Shown: piece by piece, positions 16,714 to 24,836 of the stretch | How the letters are laid out: the number at the start of each line of letters is the position of its first letter | How positions within the stretch are numbered: position 1 is the first letter of the stretch | Assembly: GCA_002747825.1 (NCBI GenBank) | Contig: PDQQ01000002.1 | Coordinates: 1-35,394, forward strand | Length of the DNA: 35,394 nt | Direction: 5' to 3' | Source of the DNA: Deltaproteobacteria bacterium | GTDB lineage: Bacteria; Desulfobacterota; Desulfobulbia; Desulfobulbales; Desulfocapsaceae | Notes under the pieces: model-generated | The model's database searches: none | Told to the model about the DNA's origin: nothing | The model's input: the letters and a program-made list of their open reading frames with translations, nothing else | Made by a program: the position numbers and the translations under genes

Positions 16714-17931
16714 CTATTCAGGAAGCTCTCCAGAGAAATCGCTTATCTGCCAGGGAAGGCCGTTACTGTTCAGCTCTTGCATAAACGGATCTGGGTCGAA
16801 CTGCTCTACATTATAGACGCCGGGCTGCATCCAGATTTTCTTGACCATCAGCATCGCTCCGATCATGGCTGGAACTCCGGTGGTGTAAGAGACAGCCTGC
16901 GCCTGAACCTCCCGGTAGGCTTCGGCGTGATCGCAGATATTATAGATGTATTTTTGCACCTCTTTCCCGGCCTTTTCTCCTTTGAGAATACAACCGATAA
17001 CCGTCTTTCCGGTATAGTTGGCGCCGAGCGAGCCCGGGTCGGGGAGCAGGGCCTTTAAAAAGCGGATGGGAACGATCTGCTGGCCCTGGTATTCGACGCT
17101 GTCGATACGGGTCATACCGACATTCTCAAGCACCTTGAGATGGGTGAGATACGGCTGTCCAAAGGTCATCCAGAAACGGATTCTTTTCAGGCCGTTGATA
17201 TGTTGTACCAGTGATTCCATCTCTTCGTGGTAGAGAAGATAACTTTCCCGGGGGCCGACCTCCGGATAATCAAAGCTGAAATGCACACAGTCGTCATAGA
17301 GGATCGGTGGTGTTTCGATCCAACGGCCATCGCGCCAGTGGCGGACCGTCTGGGTTACCTCACGGATATTGATCTCCGGATTGAAGTTGGTGGCAAACGG
17401 GTGCCCGTGCTCGCCGGCATTGCAGTCAAGTATGTCGATGGATTCAATACGGTCAAAGAGGTTTTTTTGACCGTAGGCACAAAAGATATTGGTAACACCG
17501 GGGTCAAAGCCGCAGCCAAGCAGGGCCATAAGCCCTTTTTCGGCAAATCTTTCCCGGTAGGCCCATTGCCAGCTGTACTCGAAATGTGCCGAATCCTCCG
17601 GCTCGTAATTTGCGGTATCCAGATAGTGGGCGCCGTATTCAAGGCAGGCCTCCATAATTGCCAGATCCTGATAGGGCAGGGCAACGTTGATGACCAGCTC
17701 TGGCCTGCTTTTCTCAAAAAGCCTGACGAGGTCGGCGGTTTTGTCCGCGTCTACCTGGGCCACCAATATCTCTCTCTTCAGACGGGTCTTGATATCCCTC
17801 TGCAGGGCTTCACACTTGGCAAGGGTTCTGCTGGCAAGCCAGATATCGCTGAAAACCTCCGGCTGCATAGCGCATTTCTGGGCAACAACATTGCCAACGC
17901 CACCAGCGCCAATGATAAGAATACGTGACAT
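16714..17931 (-). CDS. Carboxynorspermidine/carboxyspermidine dehydrogenase (saccharopine dehydrogenase family)
   Basis: The 405-residue oxidoreductase starts with a Rossmann motif (IIGAGGVGNVVAQKCA, glycines at about 8-13). It carries saccharopine-dehydrogenase family segments such as DTANYEPEDSAHFEYSWQW and LLGCGFDPGVTNIFCAY. It would condense aspartate semialdehyde with putrescine (or diaminopropane) using NADPH to give carboxyspermidine. ATG 17931 is chosen over the upstream in-frame ATG 17985 because GGAGG lies five bases before it and the Rossmann fold then begins at once. It is upstream of, and directly adjacent to, the decarboxylase gene. The gene order (speA, dehydrogenase, decarboxylase, agmatinase) supports the substrate choice over true saccharopine metabolism. 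Confidence 0.92.
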   Translation of the reverse strand: MSRILIIGAGGVGNVVAQKCAMQPEVFSDIWLASRTLAKCEALQRDIKTRLKREILVAQVDADKTADLVRLFEKSRPELVINVALPYQDLAIMEACLEYGAHYLDTANYEPEDSAHFEYSWQWAYRERFAEKGLMALLGCGFDPGVTNIFCAYGQKNLFDRIESIDILDCNAGEHGHPFATNFNPEINIREVTQTVRHWRDGRWIETPPILYDDCVHFSFDYPEVGPRESYLLYHEEMESLVQHINGLKRIRFWMTFGQPYLTHLKVLENVGMTRIDSVEYQGQQIVPIRFLKALLPDPGSLGANYTGKTVIGCILKGEKAGKEVQKYIYNICDHAEAYREVQAQAVSYTTGVPAMIGAMLMVKKIWMQPGVYNVEQFDPDPFMQELNSNGLPWQISDFSGELPE

Positions 17932-17983
17932 AATCTCCTCCATTGCCGAATCTGTCGGCCTGTTTTCATCCTTCCTAAGCGGC

Positions 17984-18008
17984 AAAGCCGCCGTCGCCTA
18001 ACGGCTTT
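17984..18008 (-). repeat. Hairpin in the speA-dehydrogenase intergenic region
   Basis: AAAGCCG (17984-17990) and CGGCTTT (18002-18008) form a perfect 7-bp stem in the 165-base gap downstream of speA. On the plus strand it is followed by TT. In the minus direction it has no T-tract, so it may be an RNA processing or attenuating structure that separates speA from the three-gene operon. Confidence 0.3.
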
Positions 18009-18096
18009 TTACTCCTTCACAAAAGGGATCGTTTAAAGGTGTTTTGGTGAGCATTATAGGCTGTAATGGACATTCCAAAACCAGGAGAGAGTCGAT

Positions 18097-20016
18097 TTAA
18101 TCTCTCTCAAAGTAGGTGTATCCCTGAAGCCCCTCCTTGAAGGCCTTAAGAATGGTCTTACGCTCACGGGCCTTGATAAATCCTTTGCGAATCGAGTCCT
18201 CAGCCAGGTTTTTCAGTCGGGTAGTAATGGCTTTGACATCGTATTCCACATAGGAAAGGACATCTTCCACGGCATCGCCTTCAATCTCACGCAGAATTTT
18301 GAAACTGCCATCCTCGTTGACATGAATGGAGACAACATTGGTATCTCCAAAGAGATTGTGCAAATCACCGAGGGTTTCCTGATAGGCACCCACCAGAAAC
18401 ACGCCAAGGTAGTACTCCTCTTCTTCGTTGAGACTATGCAACCGTATGGTGCGTGCTGTCTCCGGGATATCGGGGAACATATCTATCTTACCGTCACAAT
18501 CGCAGGTGATATCGGAAATAATCGCAGGTCTTGTGGGCTCCTCATGCAGTCGGTGTATCGGCATGGTCGGCATGATCTGGTCTATGGCCCAGACATCAGG
18601 CAGCGACTGGAACAGGCTGAAATTACCATAATAGATGTCGTAGATCCTTGCTGTAATCTCCTGTACGTCTTTGGGGATGTGTGCCATCTCTTTCGCGGTG
18701 TTGGCAATGCGGATCATTATATGCTGGATCAGGTTTTCGGCTATGGCACGTTCTCTTATGGTGATTTGGCCATGCTTGAAAAGCTGTTTCGACTGATTTC
18801 TATAGAAGAGGAGATCGTTACAACACTCCTGGATATCCCTGGCTGAAACCATATTGTAGGTCACCTGCAGATTTTCCAGCAGTTCGTTAGCCGATGTTGG
18901 CAGCTCTTCGGGGATTGCCGGTGGGGCAAAGCAGCTGCTGTCAAGGATATTGAAGAGAAGAATCGAGGAGTAGGCGACAACGGCTCGCCCCGATTCTGTA
19001 ATGATCGTCGGGTGGGGGATCTTGCGTTTATTGAGGACTGTGATAATCGATTCCACAATATCGAAGCAGTATTCTTCGATAGAGTAGTTACGGCTCGACG
19101 GGGTATTGGTGTGCGAGCCGTCATAATCGACTGCAAGACCTCCTCCGAGGTCTATATACCCCATAGGTGCTCCTTCACAGACAAGCTCTTCGTAGAGTCT
19201 GCCAGCCTCCATGACCCCTGCGCGGATATCGCTGATATTGGGAATCTGTGAGCCGATATGGTAGTGGAGGAGCTTTAAGCAATCGAGCATATCCTCTTTT
19301 TTGAGTCTGTCCAGCACGTCAACGACATGGCTCATTGTCAGTCCGAACACACTTGCTTCACCGCCGGATTCTACCCATTTGCCTTCAGCCTGGGTGGACA
19401 GTTTGATGCGCAGGCCAATATTGGGCCTGGTTTTGTGAAATCTGGCCCGTTCGAGAATCAGGTCAATCTCTCCGGGGATCTCCACCACAAAAAAGAGCTG
19501 AAAGCCCATTTTCATCGCAAAAAATCCAAGATCGATGAACTCTTCGTCTTTATAGCCGTTACAGATCAGACAGGCATCGCGGTTGTTGAGTAGTGAAATG
19601 GCGGCGATAAGTTCGCTTTTACTGCCTGCTTCCAGCCCATGATTATAGGGCCTGCCAAATTGGCTCATCGCCTCGAGAACCTGTTGCTGCTGGTTGACCT
19701 TGACTGGAAAGACGCCCCTATACTCTCCCTGATAGCCGCTCTCCTCTATAGCTTTGAGAAATGTCTGGTGGAGGAGTTTTATCTGAGAGCCGAGTATATT
19801 TTCTATGCGCAGTAAAACCGGCATACAATGGCCGCGAGCTTCAATCTCTTCGATAATCTCACGCAGGCTGACCCTGGTGTCCAGATCCCTACCAAAGGGG
19901 GAAACAACGACATCCCCATTGTCGGCAATGGAAAAATACTCTGTCCCCCACCTGTTGATACCATACAGCTCGGCGGCCTGCTGTATGCTCCATTCTGTTG
20001 ACTTGGCTTTTTGCAT
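18097..20016 (-). CDS. speA: Biosynthetic arginine decarboxylase
   Basis: The 639-residue product is close to the usual 630-660 of SpeA-type PLP enzymes. The PLP lysine is K106 in RGVFPVKVNQQQQVLEAM, and a glycine-rich phosphate loop appears as YIDLGGGLAVDYDG. The C-terminal active-site region has the family's typical LVGAYQETLGDLHNLFGD. It decarboxylates arginine to agmatine, the first step of polyamine synthesis here. ATG 20016 is preferred over the in-frame TTG at 20028 because GAGGG lies upstream at proper spacing. A 165-base gap separates it from the dehydrogenase gene. A good sigma70-type promoter lies just upstream (20083-20111). Confidence 0.96.
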   Translation of the reverse strand: MQKAKSTEWSIQQAAELYGINRWGTEYFSIADNGDVVVSPFGRDLDTRVSLREIIEEIEARGHCMPVLLRIENILGSQIKLLHQTFLKAIEESGYQGEYRGVFPVKVNQQQQVLEAMSQFGRPYNHGLEAGSKSELIAAISLLNNRDACLICNGYKDEEFIDLGFFAMKMGFQLFFVVEIPGEIDLILERARFHKTRPNIGLRIKLSTQAEGKWVESGGEASVFGLTMSHVVDVLDRLKKEDMLDCLKLLHYHIGSQIPNISDIRAGVMEAGRLYEELVCEGAPMGYIDLGGGLAVDYDGSHTNTPSSRNYSIEEYCFDIVESIITVLNKRKIPHPTIITESGRAVVAYSSILLFNILDSSCFAPPAIPEELPTSANELLENLQVTYNMVSARDIQECCNDLLFYRNQSKQLFKHGQITIRERAIAENLIQHIMIRIANTAKEMAHIPKDVQEITARIYDIYYGNFSLFQSLPDVWAIDQIMPTMPIHRLHEEPTRPAIISDITCDCDGKIDMFPDIPETARTIRLHSLNEEEEYYLGVFLVGAYQETLGDLHNLFGDTNVVSIHVNEDGSFKILREIEGDAVEDVLSYVEYDVKAITTRLKNLAEDSIRKGFIKARERKTILKAFKEGLQGYTYFERD

Positions 20017-20082
20017 GGTAACCCTCAAAGGCTTTACATACGCTGTTCCTGCTGTATCTGCTCTCTTTGCAGAAGGGTCGGA

Positions 20083-20111
20083 ATTATCTCCGGTATCGGG
20101 ATATTATGCAA
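20083..20111 (-). promoter_or_regulatory. Sigma70-like promoter for speA
   Basis: On the minus strand a -35 box TTGCAT (20106-20111) and a -10 box GATAAT (20083-20088) are separated by exactly 17 bases. The start of speA is about 67 bases downstream. Both boxes are close to consensus, and the element lies in the 126-base gap after the sirtuin gene, so speA is likely to have its own promoter. Confidence 0.55.
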
Positions 20112-20142
20112 GAAATCCTTGTGTCTTTTGAGGTGATTTTTT

Positions 20143-20817
20143 TTAGAACAGTGTGGAGAAATACTCCTCGACCGCTGTGATTGCCGGACCACTCACGACC
20201 TCATCAAATTGTGAGGAAACCTTGCTGGCTTCAAGATTTATCTCTACCGTGTGTGAGCCGGTCTCTCCGGCAAATTCGACAAAGCCGGCCGCCGGATAGA
20301 CGTGGCCAGAGGTTCCAATGGCCACGAAAAGATCGCTTTTCGCAAGGGCTTTGTAGATACGATCCATCTCCAGCGGTGTCTCCCCAAACCAGACAATATG
20401 TGGTCGCCATTCCATCCCGGCAAGGTCCTGGCGGCAGGTTTTGACCTCTCCTGTTCTGCTGTTCCTGGCCTTGAGCAGTTCCCCGTGCATATGAACCAAC
20501 CGTTCTGAACCTGCCCTTTCATGGAGGTCATCGACGTTTTGGGTAACCAGAAGAAAGGTCCCTCCTCTTGCCGTAAATTTCTGCTCAAATCTGGCAAGAA
20601 AGTGGTGAGCCGCATTTGGTTGGGCCTCTTCGATGAGCTGCCTTCGCCGCATATTGTAAAACTTCTGGACGAATTCCGGATCCTGTAAGAATGCCTGCGG
20701 GGTGGCGATATTTTCAACGCGCTGCCCCTCCCAGAGACCGCCTTTGCCGCGAAAGGTTTGCAGACCGCTGGCCGCACTGATGCCGGCCCCGGTCAGGACA
20801 ACAATGTTCTGATACAT
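20143..20817 (-). CDS. cobB: SIR2 family NAD-dependent protein deacylase (SIRT5/CobB-like)
   Basis: This 224-residue sirtuin has the NAD-binding GAGISAASG (10-18), the VTQNVDDLH motif (91-99) and the catalytic H111 in HMHGEL. Y54 and R57 form the YxxR pair (in FYNMRR) that marks class III sirtuins with desuccinylase/demalonylase activity. Of the usual four zinc cysteines only one Cys (C128) is seen in the region between HGEL and the VWFGE segment, so the zinc site looks lost. ATG 20817 is chosen over the long frame from 20916 because GGAG lies upstream and the Rossmann fold then starts directly. It lies upstream of speA but is probably separately transcribed. It may reverse acyl-lysine marks on metabolic enzymes; that role is inferred from the family. 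Confidence 0.92.
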   Translation of the reverse strand: MYQNIVVLTGAGISAASGLQTFRGKGGLWEGQRVENIATPQAFLQDPEFVQKFYNMRRRQLIEEAQPNAAHHFLARFEQKFTARGGTFLLVTQNVDDLHERAGSERLVHMHGELLKARNSRTGEVKTCRQDLAGMEWRPHIVWFGETPLEMDRIYKALAKSDLFVAIGTSGHVYPAAGFVEFAGETGSHTVEINLEASKVSSQFDEVVSGPAITAVEEYFSTLF

Positions 20818-21010
20818 ACGGATCTCCATTCGTTCTGGTGAAGAGATGGGCTTGAAACTTCTGCCTTGCCAGCCTGGATTCTCATCGACAAAGTTTTTCG
20901 TAAGGCCAAGGCACAAGACGTTTGCTTGTCGTCTACTACACGAAACGCCTTGTGACGAAAACTCACCGGAAAATCGCCCACCCGCAGGGGGCCTTTTTTT
21001 ATCTCTCTCT

Positions 21011-21033
21011 GCAAAAAACAGACTGTTTTTTGC
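21011..21033. repeat. Perfect 10-bp stem, 3-base loop
   Basis: GCAAAAAACA (21011-21020), loop GAC, then TGTTTTTTGC (21024-21033). It lies in the 346-base gap between the helicase stop and the sirtuin start, where no gene is visible. The loop is short and the stem is A/T-rich, so it could terminate in either direction or be a binding dyad. Confidence 0.35.
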
Positions 21034-21163
21034 GTGAGCTTGCCATGTACATTAAAATTAAGCCGTGAAGATAAAATAAAAAAATCGATGAAAAATCTAG
21101 GCTGGCACAAAATTATAGCGTTCTGTCAGGCCTGCCGAGATAAAAAACTGTATGGATCTGTCT

Positions 21164-23647
21164 TTACTCTGCGTTGTCCATTTTTTTCTGTTGGCCTTCC
21201 TGCTCAACAGAGGCAAGGACCAGCCGTATCTCACCGTAGGAAAAGGTCTCATCAAGGGCCTCTTTAATCTCCCTGAGTCCTTTGGGCTGCCTGTTCCTGA
21301 GAGCCTCCCGTATTTGTTGACACCGCTCTCTGGGGACAAGACGATGTATGTCAAGGTCTCCTCTGGCGACGTAATGGGCGAGATGCACCTCAATGGTTCC
21401 GGGCTTGAGATCTCTGCGTTGGGCAATTTCCTCTACGGACAGCCCTTTTTCAAAGAGCTGCAGGCTGTAGGTTTTTGACTCCGTTTTCGCTGGCCTGGGG
21501 GCTTCTTCCTTTTCAGCGGCAAAACGCAGTGCAGCGGGAAGAGCCGTATTGGCGAGACCCTTGTCCTTTCTATAGGCCCTGACCATCCCTATAACCTCCG
21601 CACCGTACCTGGCCGCGATTTTTTCTCCAATACCCTTGATCTGCCGCAGGGCGGTGATGGAATCGGGAAGCTTGAGAGCAATCTGCACGATGGCTTTCAG
21701 ATGCATTACCTGAAAGGGTTTCAGGTCTTCACTGTCTGCCTTTTGCCTGCGCCAGTCCTTGAGCTCTTCATAGAGCCCGGCATGTTCAAGATCAACGGTT
21801 TTGTGTGTTGGCCGTGCGGTTTTGCCCCGCTTTTCGGTTACCTCCAGAACTGCCCTTGTCACGGTTTTCAGATATTCTGCGCTGGCAAAGCCATGCGCAC
21901 AGTGCTGTAGCCCGGCAAGTTTGGCGGCAAGTTCTTCTGCCAGGCCAGTCAGGAGTTTTTTACTGGCCTTTTCCGTCTCCTTGTTGTCGGTTTCAATCCC
22001 TGCGGTAAGGTGGTTGTCTATGATTCTTTCCCTGATTCTGCTGGTAAAGTATGCCGATGCCTTTGTCAGACGATCGAGAATGTGGGGATCACCGGCCGGC
22101 AGTTTCTGCGCCTCGAACAATCCCTGGAGCTGGCTGCGGAAACGGTTGCCGACTGCGTATATTTCTTCTGTAAGCACAGCCTTTAATCCGGCAGGATCCT
22201 CTATCTTTTTCTCTGTGACTGCCCCGGGATTGTACTGTAACAGCGAGAGCAGCCGGCTGGCATAGGAGTGCAGCCTTTGGAAATCAAAACAGTCGAGCAT
22301 CAGCTCCTGCTGGTAGCTGGCCCTGGCCAGGTTAAGCTGGCGCTCTGTCGGCGGATTGTAGTGTGCCTTACGGGAAAAGGCCTGTACGGCAGGATCCGTT
22401 TTGATGGCCTGTCTGGTAAGAGGGCTGGCAAGAATCATTCCCTCCAGGCTCCGACAGCGGCTGAGAGCCACATAGACCTGCCCGTGCGCAAAAGACGACT
22501 GTGCATCTATTATGGCCCTGTCAAAGGTAAGGCCCTGACTTTTGTGGATGGTAATTGCCCAGGCAGGCTTCAGCGGATATTGACTGAAACTGCCGGTGAT
22601 CTCCTCTTTGATTTCCATACTTTCCTGATCCAGGACATAGCTGACGTTTTCCCAGGTGGCTTGTTCGACCTCTATCTCGTTTGGGTCCTCGTCGCCCTGG
22701 ACATAGACTTTATTTGCCGTAATGCGGGTTATTACACCGATCTTACCATTAAAATATCTCTTTTCCGGAGAAATATCGTTGCGAAGAAACATCACCTGGG
22801 CCCCTTCTTTCAGCTCAAGATGTAAAGGTGCTGGATAGGCCTGTTCCGGAAAATCACCGTCAACCCTTGCCTCGAAGAAATGGCCTTTCCCGGGCAGCCT
22901 CGTCAGTCTTTTCGCGTTCAGTTGGTCGGCATGCTGGTTATGGGTACACAGGGTGATATAGCCTTCGTTATCACGGGAGACGAGCCCGTTCTCGTAGCGG
23001 GCGTTCAGCTGGTCGAGCGTGGTCTGACTGACCTTGTTGTCGCGCACCTCTTCAAGGAGGTTGATGAAATGCCGATCGCTCTGCCGATAGATATGACGTA
23101 ATTCTATGCAGACAAGCTCTGTTTCGGCCAGCACCTTGCTGGCAAAGAAGTAGGGGCTTTTGTAGTAGGCCTTGAGCAGCTGCCATTCGTCCTGCTTTAC
23201 AACCGGCGCCAGTTGGTACAGATCGCCGATCAAAAGGACTTGTACCCCGCCGAAGGCCTTGTCAGGATCCCGATAACGTCGCAGTACGGCATCGACCGCA
23301 TCAAGCATATCGGCCCGTACCATACTTATCTCATCGATGATGAGAAGATCTATACCTTTGATAAGATGTATCTTGGTCTTGTTGAAGCGGAGCCGTGTTG
23401 TGCGCTTGACCTCGGGAAGAAAGGGGCCAAAAGGTATCTGAAAAAAAGAGTGCAGGGTAACGCCACCGGCATTGATGGCGGCAACACCCGTCGGTGCCGT
23501 TACCACGGTTCTCTTCCCACTATCTTTTTTTATCTGGAGGAGAAAAGAGGTCTTTCCCGTCCCGGCCTTGCCGGTTAAGAAAATATTGCAGCCGGTATCG
23601 CGGACAAACGAAGATGCCAGCTGCAACTCAGGATTGATAGGGAGCAT
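21164..23647 (-). CDS. PIF1-type DNA helicase with C-terminal helix-turn-helix domain
   Basis: This 827-residue superfamily 1B helicase has Walker A GKAGTGKT (26-33), the PTGVAA motif Ia (about 52), Walker B IIDEISM (about 103-109), a GDLYQLAP sensor-like motif, and C-terminal motifs AITIHKSQGLTFD and VYVALSRCRSLEG. It belongs to the PIF1/RecD-like group that unwinds 5' to 3'. The C-terminal third is unlike short PIF1 proteins. It carries an HRDC-like segment (about 685-720, LPDSITALRQIKGIGEKIAARYG) and a final helix-turn-helix of the HTH_40 type (SVEEIAQRRDLKPGTIEVHL) like that of RecQ-family helicases. The start ATG 23647 has only a weak ribosome site. The gene stands alone between the OmpA-like gene and the sirtuin gene. 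Confidence 0.9.
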   Translation of the reverse strand: MLPINPELQLASSFVRDTGCNIFLTGKAGTGKTSFLLQIKKDSGKRTVVTAPTGVAAINAGGVTLHSFFQIPFGPFLPEVKRTTRLRFNKTKIHLIKGIDLLIIDEISMVRADMLDAVDAVLRRYRDPDKAFGGVQVLLIGDLYQLAPVVKQDEWQLLKAYYKSPYFFASKVLAETELVCIELRHIYRQSDRHFINLLEEVRDNKVSQTTLDQLNARYENGLVSRDNEGYITLCTHNQHADQLNAKRLTRLPGKGHFFEARVDGDFPEQAYPAPLHLELKEGAQVMFLRNDISPEKRYFNGKIGVITRITANKVYVQGDEDPNEIEVEQATWENVSYVLDQESMEIKEEITGSFSQYPLKPAWAITIHKSQGLTFDRAIIDAQSSFAHGQVYVALSRCRSLEGMILASPLTRQAIKTDPAVQAFSRKAHYNPPTERQLNLARASYQQELMLDCFDFQRLHSYASRLLSLLQYNPGAVTEKKIEDPAGLKAVLTEEIYAVGNRFRSQLQGLFEAQKLPAGDPHILDRLTKASAYFTSRIRERIIDNHLTAGIETDNKETEKASKKLLTGLAEELAAKLAGLQHCAHGFASAEYLKTVTRAVLEVTEKRGKTARPTHKTVDLEHAGLYEELKDWRRQKADSEDLKPFQVMHLKAIVQIALKLPDSITALRQIKGIGEKIAARYGAEVIGMVRAYRKDKGLANTALPAALRFAAEKEEAPRPAKTESKTYSLQLFEKGLSVEEIAQRRDLKPGTIEVHLAHYVARGDLDIHRLVPRERCQQIREALRNRQPKGLREIKEALDETFSYGEIRLVLASVEQEGQQKKMDNAE

Positions 23648-24061
23648 TCTTTTATCTGGAAATACCTATGGGTTCGGGAAGGCCCTGCAATTCCCTGTTG
23701 GCCTGTCAGGCCGTGGGGCAGCGTTCGACTCTTTCTACGCCACGTTGGATCTTGCAAGGGCCGCGGACACGAAAGACAGATGTACATTTTTCAAGCTCTC
23801 CAGCCGCAACTGGTCTCAGGCGCCCCGAAGTCGAGATGCAGGAGCCTCTGCGAGCAGGCCTCTATGAAAAATTGCAGCCTTTGCAAGAGAGTTCTCCCTT
23901 GGGCATTCAAGAAGAGAGACCGACGCAAGAGAACAAGCCTCTGGCTTCTTTCTGCTGACAAAACTCTATCCTGTCAAAAACACTCCCAATCTCGGACGGC
24001 CTTTTCCCTGCATCTTGAGCGTGAAGGAGCAGGCACTGCTCTCGAACAGCTCTCCGATCTG

Positions 24062-24712
24062 CTAGAGATGGAGCTCGACCCTGCGGTTTTTCTGACGACC
24101 CGCCTTGGTATCGTTTGGCGCAACCGGATTCAGTTCACCAAAGCCTTTGGCAGTGAGCCTGTCTCTGCTCACCCCATTTGCCACCATATAGTTGAGGACA
24201 GCGGCAGCCCTTCTTTCAGAGAGCCCCTGATTGTACTTGACTGTTCCGGTACTGTCTGCATGGCCGTATATCTCTGCGGTAACCGAAGGGTTTTCAAGAA
24301 AATACTGTACCCAAAGGTTGATTTCCGGAATAAAAGCCTCCCTGATAACCGATTTGTCAAACTCAAACAAGACATCGTTTGCCTCGATAACCAACGGCAT
24401 ATCTGTAAAATCTTGCTGGTTTGCCATCTTCGGGATCAAGACCTCTGTGGGCCTGTCTGTCAGACGAACCGGGCGGATATCGTTGTTTTTCTGTCTGTAC
24501 GTATAGTGGTCGGTTGCGCCTTCGTAACGGCCGACCTTGTAGATTTTCGAACTGGATGTCGGGTTGCCGTCGATGCCCGCATTGATGTTCTGGTGTGAAA
24601 ACCTTGTGTTCTCAGAGTAGCGTACCGCTGGATATGAGCAGCTGCTGAGCAGAAAGGCCAATACACATAAGATACCAAACCGTCTTGTTGATGCTGTGCC
24701 GATGCGTCTCAT
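24062..24712 (-). CDS. OmpA/Pal-family outer membrane lipoprotein
   Basis: The 216-residue product starts with a lipoprotein signal peptide and lipobox (LLSSC, Cys25). A short linker follows, and then an OmpA-like peptidoglycan-binding domain at about 110-216. The domain's marks are FEFDKSVIREAF, the IYGHADSTGT motif, GLSERRAAAVLNYMVANGV and GRQKNRRVEL. It should anchor the outer membrane to peptidoglycan. ATG 24712 is preferred over the open frame from 24913, because GAGG lies upstream and the signal peptide then begins at once. The stop lies about 414 bases from the divergent helicase start; that gap shows no gene or RNA I can recognise. Confidence 0.88.
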   Translation of the reverse strand: MRRIGTASTRRFGILCVLAFLLSSCSYPAVRYSENTRFSHQNINAGIDGNPTSSSKIYKVGRYEGATDHYTYRQKNNDIRPVRLTDRPTEVLIPKMANQQDFTDMPLVIEANDVLFEFDKSVIREAFIPEINLWVQYFLENPSVTAEIYGHADSTGTVKYNQGLSERRAAAVLNYMVANGVSRDRLTAKGFGELNPVAPNDTKAGRQKNRRVELHL

Positions 24713-24836
24713 AGAGGTCCTCGTTACATAGTACAATTTTGAAAAATCCTCAAAAACCACGCTCTCAAATTTCATTTCTCGTATAAGTCTAGCTTTTTTT
24801 TGAAGTTTTTTCAAAGAAATTATTATCAGGGATAGG

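Noticed and set aside
17227..17928. Plus-strand frame of 233 codons
   Set aside because: It is antisense to the carboxy(nor)spermidine dehydrogenase, whose motifs are convincing.
20940..21005. Possible terminator around GCCCACCCGCAGGGGGC followed by a T-run
   Set aside because: The stem is only about four bases and no plus-strand gene lies upstream, so it is not convincing.
23780..24598. Plus-strand frame of 272 codons
   Set aside because: It overlaps the OmpA-like lipoprotein gene in antisense and shows no domain pattern or ribosome site.
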